Shown: positions 11,457-22,672 of the stretch, piece after piece
Numbering within the stretch: position 1 is the stretch's first letter
How the letters are laid out: each line of letters begins with the position of its first letter
Assembly: GCF_902167145.1 (NCBI RefSeq)
Contig: NC_050100.1
Location: 144,422,439 to 144,486,438, forward strand
Length of the DNA stretch: 64,000 bases
Direction: 5' to 3'
Origin: Zea mays
Taxonomy: Eukaryota > Streptophyta > Magnoliopsida > Poales > Poaceae
The notes under the pieces: model-generated
What the model saw: only the letters and a program-made list of their open reading frames with translations
Database searches by the model: none
Told to the model about the DNA's origin: nothing
Program-made: the position numbers and the translations under genes

Positions 11457-12204
11457 CTAGTCCCACGCTTCATGCTCCTCGAACACTACATCTCGACTAA
11501 TATGTAACTTTTCAGTGGTAGGGTCAACCAGTCGGTAGCCTTTTGTTCCTGGTTCATACCCCAGCAGTACCATCTTGGAGGACCTGTCTGACAATTTCCC
11601 AACACCATTTGAAGTTTGGCATGGCACAAAGCCTACCTTGAACACTTTTCGTTGGAGATCGGTTCAGCAGATATACTGCTGTTGTGACTGCCTCTCCCCA
11701 ATATTTCTGTGGCATTCTTTTACTCTTTAGCATACACCTGGCCATCTCCACCACTGACTGGTTTCGACGCTCAACCACACCATTTTGCTGAGGTGAATAT
11801 GGGGTGGTTGTATAGTGCTTGATGCCTTGTTCATTACAGAAAATGGTGAAGGTAGCTGAATTGAACTCACCCCCTCGATCAGTTCTTATAGCCTTTAGCT
11901 TACCCTCATTTTCAGTCTCAGCCCTTTGCTTGATCTTCTTCAGTGACAACAATGCCTCATCCTTAGATCTTAGCAATTCTATCCACATGTATCGACTGAA
12001 ATCATCCACTACAAGTAGAAAATAGGATTTTCCACCCACTGTTTGTGGTCTTACTTGCCCACACAGATCAGCATGGAACAATTCCAAACCCTTTTTGGCT
12101 CTATAAGGTGACACCTTTGGGAATGGTGACCTATGCTGCTTTCCTAGAGTACAGCCATCACACACTTGTTCCACACGATCTACAGTAGGCATACCTTCAA
12201 CCAT
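11457..12204 (-). pseudogene. Copia integrase (element I)
   Basis: The ORF starting at 12204 carries the zinc-binding tail CDGCTLGK. It then has the three acidic catalytic positions of the rve fold in context: FHADLCG, RTDRGGEF and GVVERRN. After SPTKSVQ the frame jumps (a deletion and frame change near 11640) to the integrase C-terminal part with LLGYEPGTKGYRLVDP and DVVFEEHEAWD. All three catalytic residues survive, but the protein is discontinuous. It acted in insertion of Copia cDNA. Confidence 0.85.
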
Positions 12205-13129
12205 ATTTTTCTGTTATGCCCAATTTTACTGTGTACAGTCTATTTACAGCCCTGGGAGCACATACTAGTAGGTTGCATTCAGGATCAAACACCTTTAGAC
12301 GACCGTTGAACAGTCTTATATCACAACCCACCTCTTCTAGCTGACCAAGGCTGATAATATTGCTCTTTAGCTTTGGGATGTAGTAAACATTTGTGAGCAC
12401 TTTGTGTTGGTCCTGCCTTCCTTGAACAACCACAGAACCTAACCCACAAATTTTAACAGTGGATCCATCTCCAAACCTCACAGACCCTCTAACAGTATCA
12501 TCAAGATATGATAGAGCAGATCGAGTACCTCACAGACCCTCAAACTGTAGTGACAAACTTTTTATCTCTTCAACTTCAGTCAGCAGGAGTGCTGCATTTT
12601 CTGTCCCAACAGCAACATTTACCTCGGGTTGCTTCTGCTCCTTCTTATCCTTTTTTGGACGTTTACAGTCCTAGCTCCAGTGTCCATATATGCCACAAAT
12701 TCTGCATCTACCCTTCCTTCTCGGTGTCCCTTGGGAAGTGAATTTTCCCTTACTGACACTGCCTAAACTGCCACTGTCTGAACGGTGTTGATTCTTGGCC
12801 TTCCACTGACTGCTGCCTGCACTACCTTCATCTTTCTGTGAGCTAGTTTGGAAACGGTGCTTGTGTCTCTCAAGCCACTCATCTTCAGCAAGTAACAGAC
12901 GACCAGTTTTATCCGTAATATGAGCCATTTTATCTTCCAGCCGGTCTTCTGCAGCACGAAGACGCCCCACTAAATCTTCAACTGTGAGAGTCTTCATATC
13001 ACAAAACATCTCAATGGAAACTGCAATTTGGTTGAAGCGAGGTGGAACTACACGCAGAAATTTTTTCACCACTCGAGTGTCTTCCACTGTCTCACCTAGT
13101 GACTTGATGTTTACCACTAGATTGCACAA
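12197..13129 (-). pseudogene. Copia gag and GAG-pre-integrase remnants (element I)
   Basis: The ORF from 13129 encodes a Copia gag segment (KKFLRVVPPRFNQIAVSIE, TVEDLVGRLRAAEDR) ending in a zinc knuckle start CRICGIYGHWS, where a stop interrupts. Downstream, 12197-12481 encodes the pre-integrase region (VRFGDGSTVKICGLG, KSNIISLGQLEEVGCDI). The aspartic protease active site (D-T/S-G) expected between them is absent. A 15-bp direct repeat (12475-12489 and 12527-12541) lies at the place where that sequence should be. Confidence 0.75.
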
Positions 13130-13131
13130 TG

Positions 13132-13676
13132 TTTTTCGCCGGCCTCAGCCTAGCTTAACTGTTGTTTGCTTTAATTTATATTAGTCATCTTGTCGTGTTG
13201 TGATTAGTTTAGCTGTTATTTGCTTTAATTCAAATTCATATTTGTCTCCGAGTTATTTTTTAATGTTTAGAGTTTAGTTTTAATCGTTAACCGTAGCGAA
13301 CCGTATGCGTCACCCGTTCGGGAACGGCGAACGTCACATTGGCTTGTGAGGTTTGCCGTTCCGGAATTGTCCACGTATTTTGGACAGCCTGAGAGTGTAG
13401 GCCGATGCTTGTGATTTGTGACATGTGCCTTACGATTGACGGGGAATTTCGGTTGTGTAACTCAGTTGTTCTCCAACACACCATGTTCAGGCGTGTGCTT
13501 GGAGAGCAGCGGGGTTATGCTGCTGAAATTTCACGGCAATCGTAGGCTACACGTCACAAATCACAAGCATCGGCCTACACTCTTGGGTGGGTTTAGGGCC
13601 TTTACCTAATAGGGAGTTCACCTAAGCCACGGACGATCGTTGATGTTATTTGTCTTTTGTTTAATTAGCCTTTGAA
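13132..13676 (+). other. 5' region of the CACTA transposase gene
   Basis: This is AT-rich DNA with no domain-bearing ORF. A 15-base segment reads CTACACTCTTGGGTG-like near 13576, and the segments around 13400 and 13560 are inverted copies of one another (TGTAGGCCGATGCTTGTGATTTGTGAC and its complement), forming a long imperfect inverted repeat. It probably includes the promoter and untranslated leader of the transposase gene. Confidence 0.4.
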
Positions 13677-16600
13677 ATGGACGGTGATCGGAGGGTGATG
13701 TATGACGGGTGGAGAAAGGATGGGGCACATTCGAATGAATGGATGGTTGTAACAAAGGCTTTTCTTGAGCACGCTTTCAAAGATGCAACTGGTCGTCTAG
13801 TGAAGTGTCCTTGCAATCGTTGCGAGAACAAGTGGCCTCAGAAGAAGGAAGAAATGGAGAAACACCTTTGCAAAAGTGGGTTTATGCCGAACTACCTTGT
13901 ATGGTACTGGCATGGAGAGTCTATTAGACACGTTGACGCGGAGGTGGAACTTGATGATGATCATGATAGGATGGACGACATGTTGCATGATCTTGGTAGG
14001 GAGGTTGAAATGAACGCTGAGGAGCCGGGGCAGCTTCCACGCGATGCTCAGGAATTCTTCCGGCTACTCGCCGCGGGAGAAGAGAGACTGCACGAGCACA
14101 CTCAGATGTCAGTTCTTGGGACTCTCACAAGACTAATGGCGATAAAGTCGAAGCACAACATTTCAAACAGTGCCTACAACGACATTGTCCAACTGATGGG
14201 CGAGGTTCTCCCGGAGAATCATAAGTTGCCAAAGAATATGTACTTCGCAAAGAAGATGTTGGCTGGTCTTGGGATGACATATGAGAAGATCGACGTGTGT
14301 CCCAATAGTTGCATGCTATTCTTTGAGGAGGATGACAAGCTGGACTGTTGTAAGCATTGCGAAGCTTCTAGATATGTCGAGGTGACAAATGATGAGGGTG
14401 AATTGGTAGTTACGAAGGTCGCAGCTAAGCAACTTCGTCGGTTGCCCATCATTCCTCGGCTTTCAAGGTTGTTCCTCAACAAGGAAATAGCTCTGCATAT
14501 GACGTGGCCAAAGAATGGTGTACGTCTCGTCACTGATCCAGACATAATGGTCCATCCGTCGGACGGTGATGCGTGGAAGGCATTTGACGAGTTTTATCCC
14601 GAATTTGCAAACGACCCTAGGAGTGTACGGCTTGGTCTATCGACGGACGGATTCACACCTTTCAATAGCAGTGCAAGCCCTTACTCGTGTTGGCCTGTCT
14701 TCATTGTGCCATATAATCTTCCTCCTGAGTTGGTCAATAAAGAAGAGTTCATGTTCCTTGCACTAGTCATCCCAGGCCCCGAGCATCCAGGGCCAAAGCT
14801 GAATATGTTTGTTCACCCTTTAATTGAAGAGCTGAAACAATTGTGGAGAGGTGTGAAGGCTTATGACAGCCATACTGAAAAGGAGTTTACCATGCGCGCT
14901 GCTTATTTGTGGTCAGTGCATGATCTGCTAGCGTATGGAGATTGGTCTGGATGGTGTGTTCATGGTCGGTTGTGTTGTCCCATATGTATGAATGATACGG
15001 ATGCATTCAGATTGAAGCATGGTGGGAAAGTGTCATTCTTTGATGCTCATCGACGTTGGACTCCATTCAAGCATGATTTCAGGAGTTCGCTTACTGCATT
15101 CAGAAGTGGGGCCAAAATCAGAAATGGGCCACCAAAGAGGCTAACTGCACCGCAGATAATGGCATGGCATGCTTGTCTGAAGCAAGGAGAAAATGATAGG
15201 TTCCAAGGCTACGGGGAGGACCACAACTGGACCCATATTTCATCAATATGGGAGCTTCCGTATGCAAAAGCCTTGATCATGCCGCACAACATAGACTTGA
15301 TGCACCAAGAACGTAACGTTGCTGAAAGCATCATAAGCACATGTTTCGATGTGACTGATAAAACGAAAGATAATATGAAGGCAAGAAAAGACATGGCTGA
15401 AATTTGTAAGAGGCCGATGCTCGAGTTGAAAGTAAGCGATAAAGGGCATGAGAGTAGGCCGCGAGCTGAGTACTGCCTCAAGCCGGATGAAAGGAAAGAA
15501 ATATTTAAGTGGTTGAAGAATCTGAAATTTCCAGATCGATATGCGGCAAATCTGAAACGGGCAGTCAATCTGAAGACCGGTAAATTGATCGGTTTGAAAA
15601 GCCATGACTACCATATTATTATGGAGAGGCTGATGCCCGTGATGTTTCGAGGCTATTTTAAGGATGAGCTTTGGAGCATATTTGCAGAGCTGAGTTACTT
15701 CTATAGGGAAGTATGCGCAAAGACGGTATCGAAGAGGTTGATGCAGAAATTTGAGAAAGAAATTCCAATCCTTATTTGTAAATTTGAAAAGGTTTTCCCG
15801 CCAGGATTCTTCAATGTGATGCAACATCTAATTGTGCATTTGGCTTGGGAAGCTTTGGTAGGGGGACCAGTGCAATTCAGGTGGATGTATCCTATAGAAA
15901 GGGCGTTGAAAAAGCTAAGGGCGTCTGTTCGGAACAAGGCTAGAGTCGAAGGGTGTATTGCGGAGGCTTTTGCCCTTAAGGAGATATCTCAATTCTCAAC
16001 CAGGTATTTCGCTCGAGCCAACAATGTGTTTGCGCCTTCAGTGCGACTTCATGTCGAAAATGAATCACCCCAAAGCACCCTTCAAATTTTTGCGAATCCG
16101 GGTAAAGCAGTTGGAAAAGGGAGTGTACGTCACATTGAAGCATCAGATTTGAACACGCTAATGCTATATATGTATAGCAATATTGACAGCACACAGGAGG
16201 CGTTCGAGTAAGTTTTCCTCATAGTTACGTTCATTTTCTCATCTCATAATTTCTATAGTGTGTAATCTCCATGTTTGTAATATGTCCAGCATGTTTGATG
16301 AAGAATGTTGGAAATCTACTAGTAAACCTACGGCCATCCAATTAGAAAATCTTCGACGTGATGGGTTGAAAGGTGGACCAAACTTCGTGCAGTGGTTTCG
16401 TAATTATGTTAGTAATTGTCGTTCTCTCATTGTCCATACTTAATCTTTGAATTTTGGACTTGGAAGATATAATGCATATACTAATTACTTGTATAGGTTT
16501 CCAAATACTCTGTGCACCCGGACTTGCAGCAAATGGCACATACCTCTGTGTCCGTCCGGAACTATACTCGCTATGATGTAAATGGATATCGCTTCCGAAC

Positions 16601-17245
16601 CACGAAATTGGAGAAGAGTCGACCATTGGCAGCCACCACCAATAGTGGTGTGTTGGCAAGTTCATATGTTGACGATGACAAAGTAGTGGACTATTACGGT
16701 GTTCTTCAAAACATTGTAGAGTTGATTTTCGATGGCCCCAAAGAACTTAAAGTCGTGTTTTTCGAGTGCGACTGGTTTGATGCTCATATGGGACTCGTGT
16801 CGACAAGTATGGTAATGTCGAGGTGAAGCATAGCTCCAGGATTCCGAGCAGTATGAGCGATGTTGTCCTTGCAAATCAGGCAAAACAGGTGTACTACCTG
16901 CCATATCCTCACCCAAGCCTTAGGGCTTGGTGGGTTGCAATCAAAGTCAACCCACAAGTCGTCGCTCTAGAGAGTGCTGACTACGTGAGCACGAGCAGGG
17001 ACAACGATGATGCTGTTTTTCAACCAGAAGCGGCGTCGAATCAAGACATAGCTCACCGATTCCATGTGACCAATGGAGAAGGACTTGAAAATCTCTGTTG
17101 CAATTCAAGCGACTTAATTGAAGAACCTAGGTCAAAGCGCAAACGACCTGTCGTCGTTAGAAGATCAGTAAGGATCCAACGAAATCAAGAGCGTATGAAT
17201 AAACAACGAGCCGAAGAAGCATCATCGGATGCGGATGACTTTTGA
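13677..17245 (+). pseudogene. TNP2-type CACTA transposase gene, frameshifted
   Basis: The first exon starts MDGDRRVMYDGW and is open for 844 codons. It carries an N-terminal transposase-associated zinc-type domain (CPCNRCENK, residues about 40-50), the Transposase_21 core (LGLSTDGFTPFNSS near residue 317, then VPYNLPPELVNKEEFMFLALVIPGP and DWSGWCVHGRLCCPIC) and a DUF4218-like region (FPPGFFNVMQHLIVHLAWEA near 705). It ends at 16207 with donor GTAAGT. Exon 2 is 16290-16407 (FDEECWKSTSKP) and exon 3 starts at 16497 with a DUF4216-like region (VFFECDWFDAH). Phases agree at both junctions. Near 16788 the frame shifts by one base; the proper C-terminus continues in another frame (YGNVEVKHSS to 17245). 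The catalytic part is complete but the protein would end early. Confidence 0.8.
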
Positions 17246-17362
17246 TTAGTATGTTTCTTTTAGTTAATCAATTAAGCTATGTATTCCAATTTTCACATTA
17301 TTAATTTTCATATTATTTGTTTCATATACTGTGGTTTGACATTAATTTATCTACAGTTGACC

Positions 17363-19994
17363 ATGTTCAAGCATAGGAGATCGAGGAGGAGTGGGGGCAG
17401 CGCGGCCAGCGAGGACAGCTCGGGCAGTGGGCTTTTTCAGGGCACCTCACAGAGCCGACAGAGGCAGCAGCAACTTCTCGACTGTCTAGACGAAGTGCAG
17501 GGTGAGGAGGGTGAGCAGGAGGCTCCTCAGCAGGATGCTCATGTGCAGGGTGACGAGGGTGAGCAGGATGAGGAGGGTGAGCAGGATGAGGAGGGTGAGC
17601 AGGATGAGGAGGTTGACCCTATGGGGGCAGGCAGCGCGGGCGACTCGTCAGATGGTTCTACGTCCTTCAGGTATTATTATGCATATTAGTTTAATTGATA
17701 TTAGTTTTTTATCATTTCATCATATTGAATTTACTTGTATACTTAGGTATAAAAAGAGCAATGCGCTTGGTCCGAGACCTGCCGAGAGGAGGCTCATCCG
17801 GCCGCATGGAGAATGGTGGGGCTTATTTCTGTTGTGTTAATTTTTTAATGTGAATGTGATTGCACTGGTTTACTTTTTTTATTAATGTTTGTAGGTCATG
17901 GGAAGACTTGAATTGGGACGGTACAGGCAGACGTCCCAAGGTGAACGCGGTGTTGGGTAGCCTCTGTCGCTTCTACTACCCTGGCATGGTGGAGCTCAAT
18001 GGCGAGAGGTTCGCGGCTATGCAGTGGGCCGACTGGGGTCTAAAGGACTATGTCCAGCCAGGGGAGTCAGGGGAAAGCAGTAGCGGAGGGGGAAGTTCGG
18101 AACAAAAACAAAGGACTTGTCAGGTGGCTGTGTGGGACGAGTTCTGGGTGAGTCTACTTTCGTATATAAGCAATTCACTGAATTATTGCTTCTCCTAATA
18201 TTACTTTAACTTAACTTCTCCATTGATATGTAGGGGAGGTTCCAATTGCCGAATGAGATCGAGGAGGATCAGGCTCAGTGGGCACGTGTGAAGAGGCACT
18301 TTCGGAAGTGCGCTGATAAGGTAATCAAGGATGCCATGTACAATGCTCGCATCGCGACCGTCAACTACTACTACAAGAAGATAAAGGGGCAGAAAATGAG
18401 CAAAGCATTAGGGGCCAATGAGATCTACCTCACAGAGGAGCAGTACCTGGAGAGCGTTGTGGATTGGCTGGCGAAGGACATGGAAGCCTGGAGGTGGTTG
18501 GCTAAGAGATGGGCGTCGCCAGAGTGGATTGCAGAGTCCCAGAAGCACCGTACCAACCGTGGCACTGAAGGACCGGGGCACAGGTACGGCGCCGATGGAC
18601 ACCTTGGTACCGCACGCCGCATGGTAAGTATATAAATCAAACTTGTATGTTACATCTATGAAAATTCTATGGTTTAACTCTTCTTTTTCATGCAGGAAGC
18701 TGAAAGTGGAGTTGCTCCAAGTTTTATGGAGGTTTACGTCCGTGGTCACCGTGGCCCTGATCCGGCTAACCCTGATGTGCTATGCAGCGAGGCGGCAAGG
18801 GAGAAAATGGTAAACAAGTTTGTATTTATGAATTAAATTGCATATTTTGTGTCTAACTCCAACTCTAACTTTCTTTGCAGAATGCATATGGGGAGGAAAT
18901 GACTCAACGCCATGGGCCTGACTTCGACTGGATGCATTCAGACTTAGATGTCTCGGCGTTGTACCACAGTGGTGGGGGTAGAAAGCATGGCAGGTGAGGT
19001 GTTTGTGTTTGATTCGACGATTTCATTAACAAGAATGTGTCCACTTAATGGCTCAACTATGTGTATCATGCAGGTTTGCCTTTGGCACCGACGTTGTGGA
19101 TTATAACAGGACAATAGGTCAAGGGAAGGCATCGTCTTCGGGAGGGAGTTCTCGCTCCTCCAGGTCTGCTCGAGAGGCTCAGCTGGAGGAGGAGACTCGG
19201 GCAGCACAGGAGCAGGCTCGAGCAGCACAGGAGCAGGCTCGAGCAGCGCAGGAGCAGGTTGGGCAGCTGACGCAATATATGGCTTCTTATTTTCAGGTAA
19301 TTCGTCTATCTCATCACGTGTCGTCATTGAATTCAAAGTATAATGTTGCGATTCTAACGTTGCATCCATTTGCAGGAAATGACTACTAGACTCGGCCCTG
19401 ATATGAACTTGCCCGCTTTTCGCCCTCCCCAGGTAACACTATCTAAACACTTCAATTCCATAGCAACTCTTTTTTATTATAAAAAATGGCTCGCAGGCAC
19501 AAGGATGGGGACAGTGGCCAGGACAAGCTCCAGCGTCGCAGCCACCCGGGACCGGTGTTGGGTGGACGCAGGCACCTCCAGGCACTTGGACGCCTCCACC
19601 ACCCCAAGGATCGCAGCCAGTCCGGGGATGGGTGCCACCGGTCTTCCAGCCACCGGCGGGCTCTCAGCCATTTCAAGCGTGGATGGCACCGCCACCGACG
19701 GGGTGGGTGCCACCACCTCTGGGGTGGCCAGCACAACAGTACCCGTGGATGCATGCAGGATCACAGGTGACGTTCCATGTTTAATTTTATGCAAATCGTG
19801 ACCAAACATTAGGGATAGCAATACACAGCCTTATTTGAATGCTTGATGAATTGCAGGGTTCAGTGTCAAATGCTCAGGGATCGGAGGGTGCTGCCAACAT
19901 CCAAGGCTTCCTCGTCCATGGTTCTGGAGGGAGTGGCCACCTTCCTGGTGGCGGAGGAGGGAGTGGCCAAAACTCCCACAGCCCGCAGGAGTGA
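17363..19994 (+). CDS. Transposase_24-type CACTA protein, ten exons, open throughout
   Basis: Ten exons with GT-AG introns join in one frame: 17363-17670, 17747-17815, 17895-18147, 18234-18623, 18696-18809, 18881-18993, 19074-19296, 19376-19432, 19497-19766 and 19857-19994. The predicted length is 644 residues with a TGA stop. The N-terminus is basic (MFKHRRSRRSGG), followed by acidic repeats of GEQDEE. The middle holds the plant Transposase_24 (Ptta/En/Spm) region: WEDLNWDGTGRR, VWDEFWGRFQLP, ARIATVNYYYKK, WLAKRWASPEWIAESQKHR, VYVRGHRG. Then follow three RAAQEQA repeats that look like a coiled coil and a Pro/Trp/Gln-rich tail. Such proteins are the accessory DNA-binding partners of the TNP2 transposase. 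The family name is from motif memory. No break was found. Confidence 0.75.
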
Positions 19995-20222
19995 GTTTGA
20001 TTATAGACTATGTATGGACTATGTGTACACTTTATTATAGATGTGATTATGGTATTGAAACTGTATGAACTGTATGAACTATGTATGGACTATGTTTGAA
20101 ACAATTATGGTATTGCTTGTGAATGTGGTTTGTGAAATCTGTATTGCTTGTGAAATATGTATATGTCATTGTGGATTATGTGTATTTTGCTGTGAATTAA
20201 AAGGTGCAGAAAAATCTATTTT
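19995..20222 (+). other. 3' flank of the Transposase_24-type gene
   Basis: This short AT-rich stretch contains direct repeats of TATGGACTATGT and TGTATGAACTATG (20010-20100). It has no coding sequence and probably holds the polyadenylation region. Confidence 0.4.
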
Positions 20223-20580
20223 GGGGGGGTATCATTAATTTTCGTCGGCCAACGGGGCCCACGAAAATAACTGCTGTACTTTCGTCGGCCAAGAGGCCCA
20301 CGAAAATAGCCTGTGTATTTTCGTCGGCCAAAGAGGCCCACGAAAATAGCCTGTGTATTTTCGTCGGCCAAAGGGGCCCACGTAAATAGCCTGTGTATTT
20401 TTGTCGGCCTTATACAAACCGACGAAAATATGCTATTTTCGTCGGTGCCGACGAAAATAGTTTCTTATTTTCGTCTAACATATTTTCGGCGGCTATTTTC
20501 GTCGGTATGCCGACGCAAATAATCTATTTTCGTCGGTTTAAGCTTATTTTCATGGGTTTTTGGCCCATGAAAATTTAGGT
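20223..20580 (+). repeat. Subterminal repeats of CACTA element K
   Basis: Nine or so units of about 30-40 bp are built on ATTTTCGTCGGCC...GGCCCACGAAAAT. Each unit is itself close to an inverted repeat, so single strands can fold. Units start near 20238, 20279, 20318, 20358, 20398, 20434, 20467, 20494 and 20525. In known CACTA elements such repeats bind the accessory transposase protein. Confidence 0.75.
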
Positions 20581-20593
20581 GTTTCCTGTAGTG
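20581..20593 (-). repeat. Right terminal repeat of CACTA element K
   Basis: GTTTCCTGTAGTG on the plus strand is CACTACAGGAAAC read inwards, the standard CACTA terminus. Confidence 0.8.
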
Positions 20594-21266
20594 TTCTAGG
20601 CCATTTTGTTCCAATTTCTGTACAGTTCTAGGGCTCAATCACTTAATCAAACTTGGACCACTATAGTAACTCTACAAATTTGTTGTAGTGACCCATGACC
20701 TAATCTTCCTAGATCAAGAGATACAGGGGCTTGAAGTTAGCCTGATAACACTGTTTTTCAGAGTTAGCATTTGGGTACTCTGTGACCTTTTTGCAATTTA
20801 CCCCAAATTGCTCTACAAAACATGGAAATTCCCAAACATGAAAGTTGCTTAACTTTTGTTACTCTATCACTTTGATATACACACTTTTGTCCAAAAGTGA
20901 ATAGAAATTCAAATCACCTTATAGGGCACTAATTAGGGGTTTTAGGGTTTCAATTAGGGTTTTGAGTGTTCTAGGGTTTAAGTGGCACTTAAACTCTCTA
21001 AATTTAGTCTTTCTTGAACATCTCTACTAACCTTTGGGATCATACTCTAGTTCTCATCTCACACATCCCAATGCTTCTAATCCTTGGGAAAATACCCTAT
21101 CCTAGGGTCAAGAGCCCCCCTTGGATCAAGTCAAATCATCACATTACATGTTTGTTTTGAAATTTTAGCCTAGTGGATGTACTCTAGGTGTAACATACAT
21201 AATGGAATGCCAATGCATATGATGCCATGCCAAAGTTTTAGTTCTTGTAACACCAGGGGTGTTACA
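20594..21266 (-). mobile_element. Start of the 5' LTR of element Q
   Basis: On the minus strand it starts at 21266 with TGTAACACCCCTGGTGTTAC and is homologous to the LTR start at 3565. It is cut at 20593 by CACTA K. The flanking bases on the J side are GATAG. No coding sequence is present. Confidence 0.55.
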
Positions 21267-21338
21267 GATAGCACACCCAGAACAAAAGAACCTTCGAACA
21301 AGTGTCAAAAACACTTCTTTAAGAGGCTCGGGGGCTAC

Positions 21339-22672
21339 TGTCGGGTACAATTATTAGGGGTACCCGGATTACGCCATTAAAACATACTTAAAAGAACTCT
21401 ACCCAGTACATCTTCCGAGGATGAGGAATCAGATCTCCGCCTCGCCTGAGGTCACGTCGGTGGCCTCCCCCAAAGAGGCTCCGTTCCGACCGAGCCCCCC
21501 CCCCCCCCCCCGCAGGGATCTTTCAAAATCTTTGGCTCGCCCGAGCTCATTCTCGAATAGGTCACGTACTCGGGTAGATCTCTGCCTCGCTCGAGCCTCC
21601 CACACCCTATGGCTCCCATCTCCGCCTCGCCCGAGGACCGCCGTGTCTGCCTTGCTTGAACCCGTCTTAGGTGACGAAGACAAAGATTATCCGAAGGCCA
21701 ATAGGAGACAACCACATTCAATGCACATACCTACCCTGCATGGCACTACAGGTGCACTGCGGTCTGGTCCAAGTCCAACAGCAAGATTACACACACACAC
21801 CACTCTGCACGCACGTCGTCTGCCATCCACTGACGGGACATCTAGTACGACAGAAGGGCAGATCGTCCCTCGGGCACAAACTCTGCCTTGCCCGATGCTA
21901 AGCTTGACCTCGGGTACCATTTCTGTCTCGCCCGAGCTCGGCCTCGGCTACCTGCTCGACCACGAATCTCGTGGGAGGCCACTCCTTCGATTGTGGCGCA
22001 CGTTAGGAAGTATTTGGTCGACACCTCGAGAAGACTTCCGCCTCGTCCGAGCTTGGCTCCAATCTCGATATCCACAACAAAGGACACCCTAACGTCATCA
22101 AATATAGAAGGACTGACGCATCCTGTAAGTGGCTTTTCTCCATACCTAAGTCCTGTTACAACCACTACGGTGTGGGCAACCCCTTCCCTGGAGGGCTCGG
22201 GTGTGTAGCCGAACCCTCGACCTCGGCTTGGCTCTTAGTGAGAAATCGGTGGATTAAGTCAACAATAAAGTACAAGGCTATACGATCACAGGACACGAAG
22301 GACACTTCTCTTAGTGGCACAATAGTCCCCGGCTGCAATAGCATACACCCCTAGGTGTATAAATAGGACAGTCTATGACTCTTCTAGGGACGGGGCAAAC
22401 ACTTCGTAGTTTTCTCCTGGCATTCGATACTAGCACTTGCCTCAATTATTCCCAGGGACTTGGGGCCTTCCCCTCTCCTGCTTAGCTTGTACCCCTACTA
22501 CAGGCACCTTGTTGTGAGTAATATAAGTTTCATCCCCCTTCTGCTAGAAGTAGGACCTTGCGTTGCCCGAACTAGGATAACTCGTTTGTGTCAACTTGCA
22601 TCACCATCTGGATCCGAGGCACGCGACATCATTTCACTGGTTGGTTTAGGACCACGAGTCCAAACACCGACA
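21339..22672 (+). repeat. 3' LTR of element J
   Basis: The LTR of about 1.33 kb starts TGTCGGGTACAATTATTAGG and ends CCAAACACCGACA, so the ends are TGTCGG...CCGACA. It contains CTCGCCTGAGG-type repeats common in Tat-lineage LTRs, a 16-base C run near 21490, and a TATA box. The ORFs seen in it (21421-22208) are by-products of GC-rich sequence. Confidence 0.75.
22358..22365 (+). promoter_or_regulatory. TATA box of LTR J
   Basis: TATAAATA lies about 310 bp before the LTR end, followed by a leader-like GGACAGTCTATGACTC. Confidence 0.55.

Larger units (their letters stand above)
10679..13131 (-). mobile_element. Truncated Copia element I (both LTRs missing)
   Basis: Reading leftwards from 13131 the order is gag, zinc knuckle, GAG-pre-integrase, integrase, linker, and the first part of reverse transcriptase, the order of Copia pol. 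No LTR, primer-binding site or polypurine tract is present at either end. The left edge falls just after the [14 protein letters not shown] block of reverse transcriptase and the right edge inside gag. The family differs from the Sirevirus elements D and F and from A and B. Several internal pieces are also missing. Confidence 0.85.
13132..20593 (+). mobile_element. CACTA (En/Spm) transposon K, left end missing
   Basis: This has a complete two-gene CACTA layout: a TNP2-type transposase gene, then a Transposase_24-type gene, then a block of subterminal repeats and the right terminal repeat. Read inwards the right end is CACTACAGGAAAC (20593 to 20581). The first recognisable K sequence on the left follows Copia gag at about 13132. 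I found no matching CACTA terminal repeat or subterminal block there, so the left end is deleted and the element is not mobile as it stands. The base triplet after the right end is TTC; its left partner is lost. Confidence 0.8.
21267..22672 (+). mobile_element. 3' end of a Tat-like Gypsy element (J)
   Basis: 72 bp of internal sequence ending in a purine-rich tract (AAGAGGCTCGGGGGCTAC) precede a full LTR. The rest of J would lie left of the nested insertions. J separates K and Q from Copia relic C. Confidence 0.7.

Noticed and set aside
20223..20560. CRISPR-like spaced repeats
   Set aside because: The units are CACTA subterminal repeats in a plant genome, with drifting sequence and no unique spacers.
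20204..20578. Short ORFs in the CACTA subterminal repeats
   Set aside because: They are translations of the repeat unit in both orientations.
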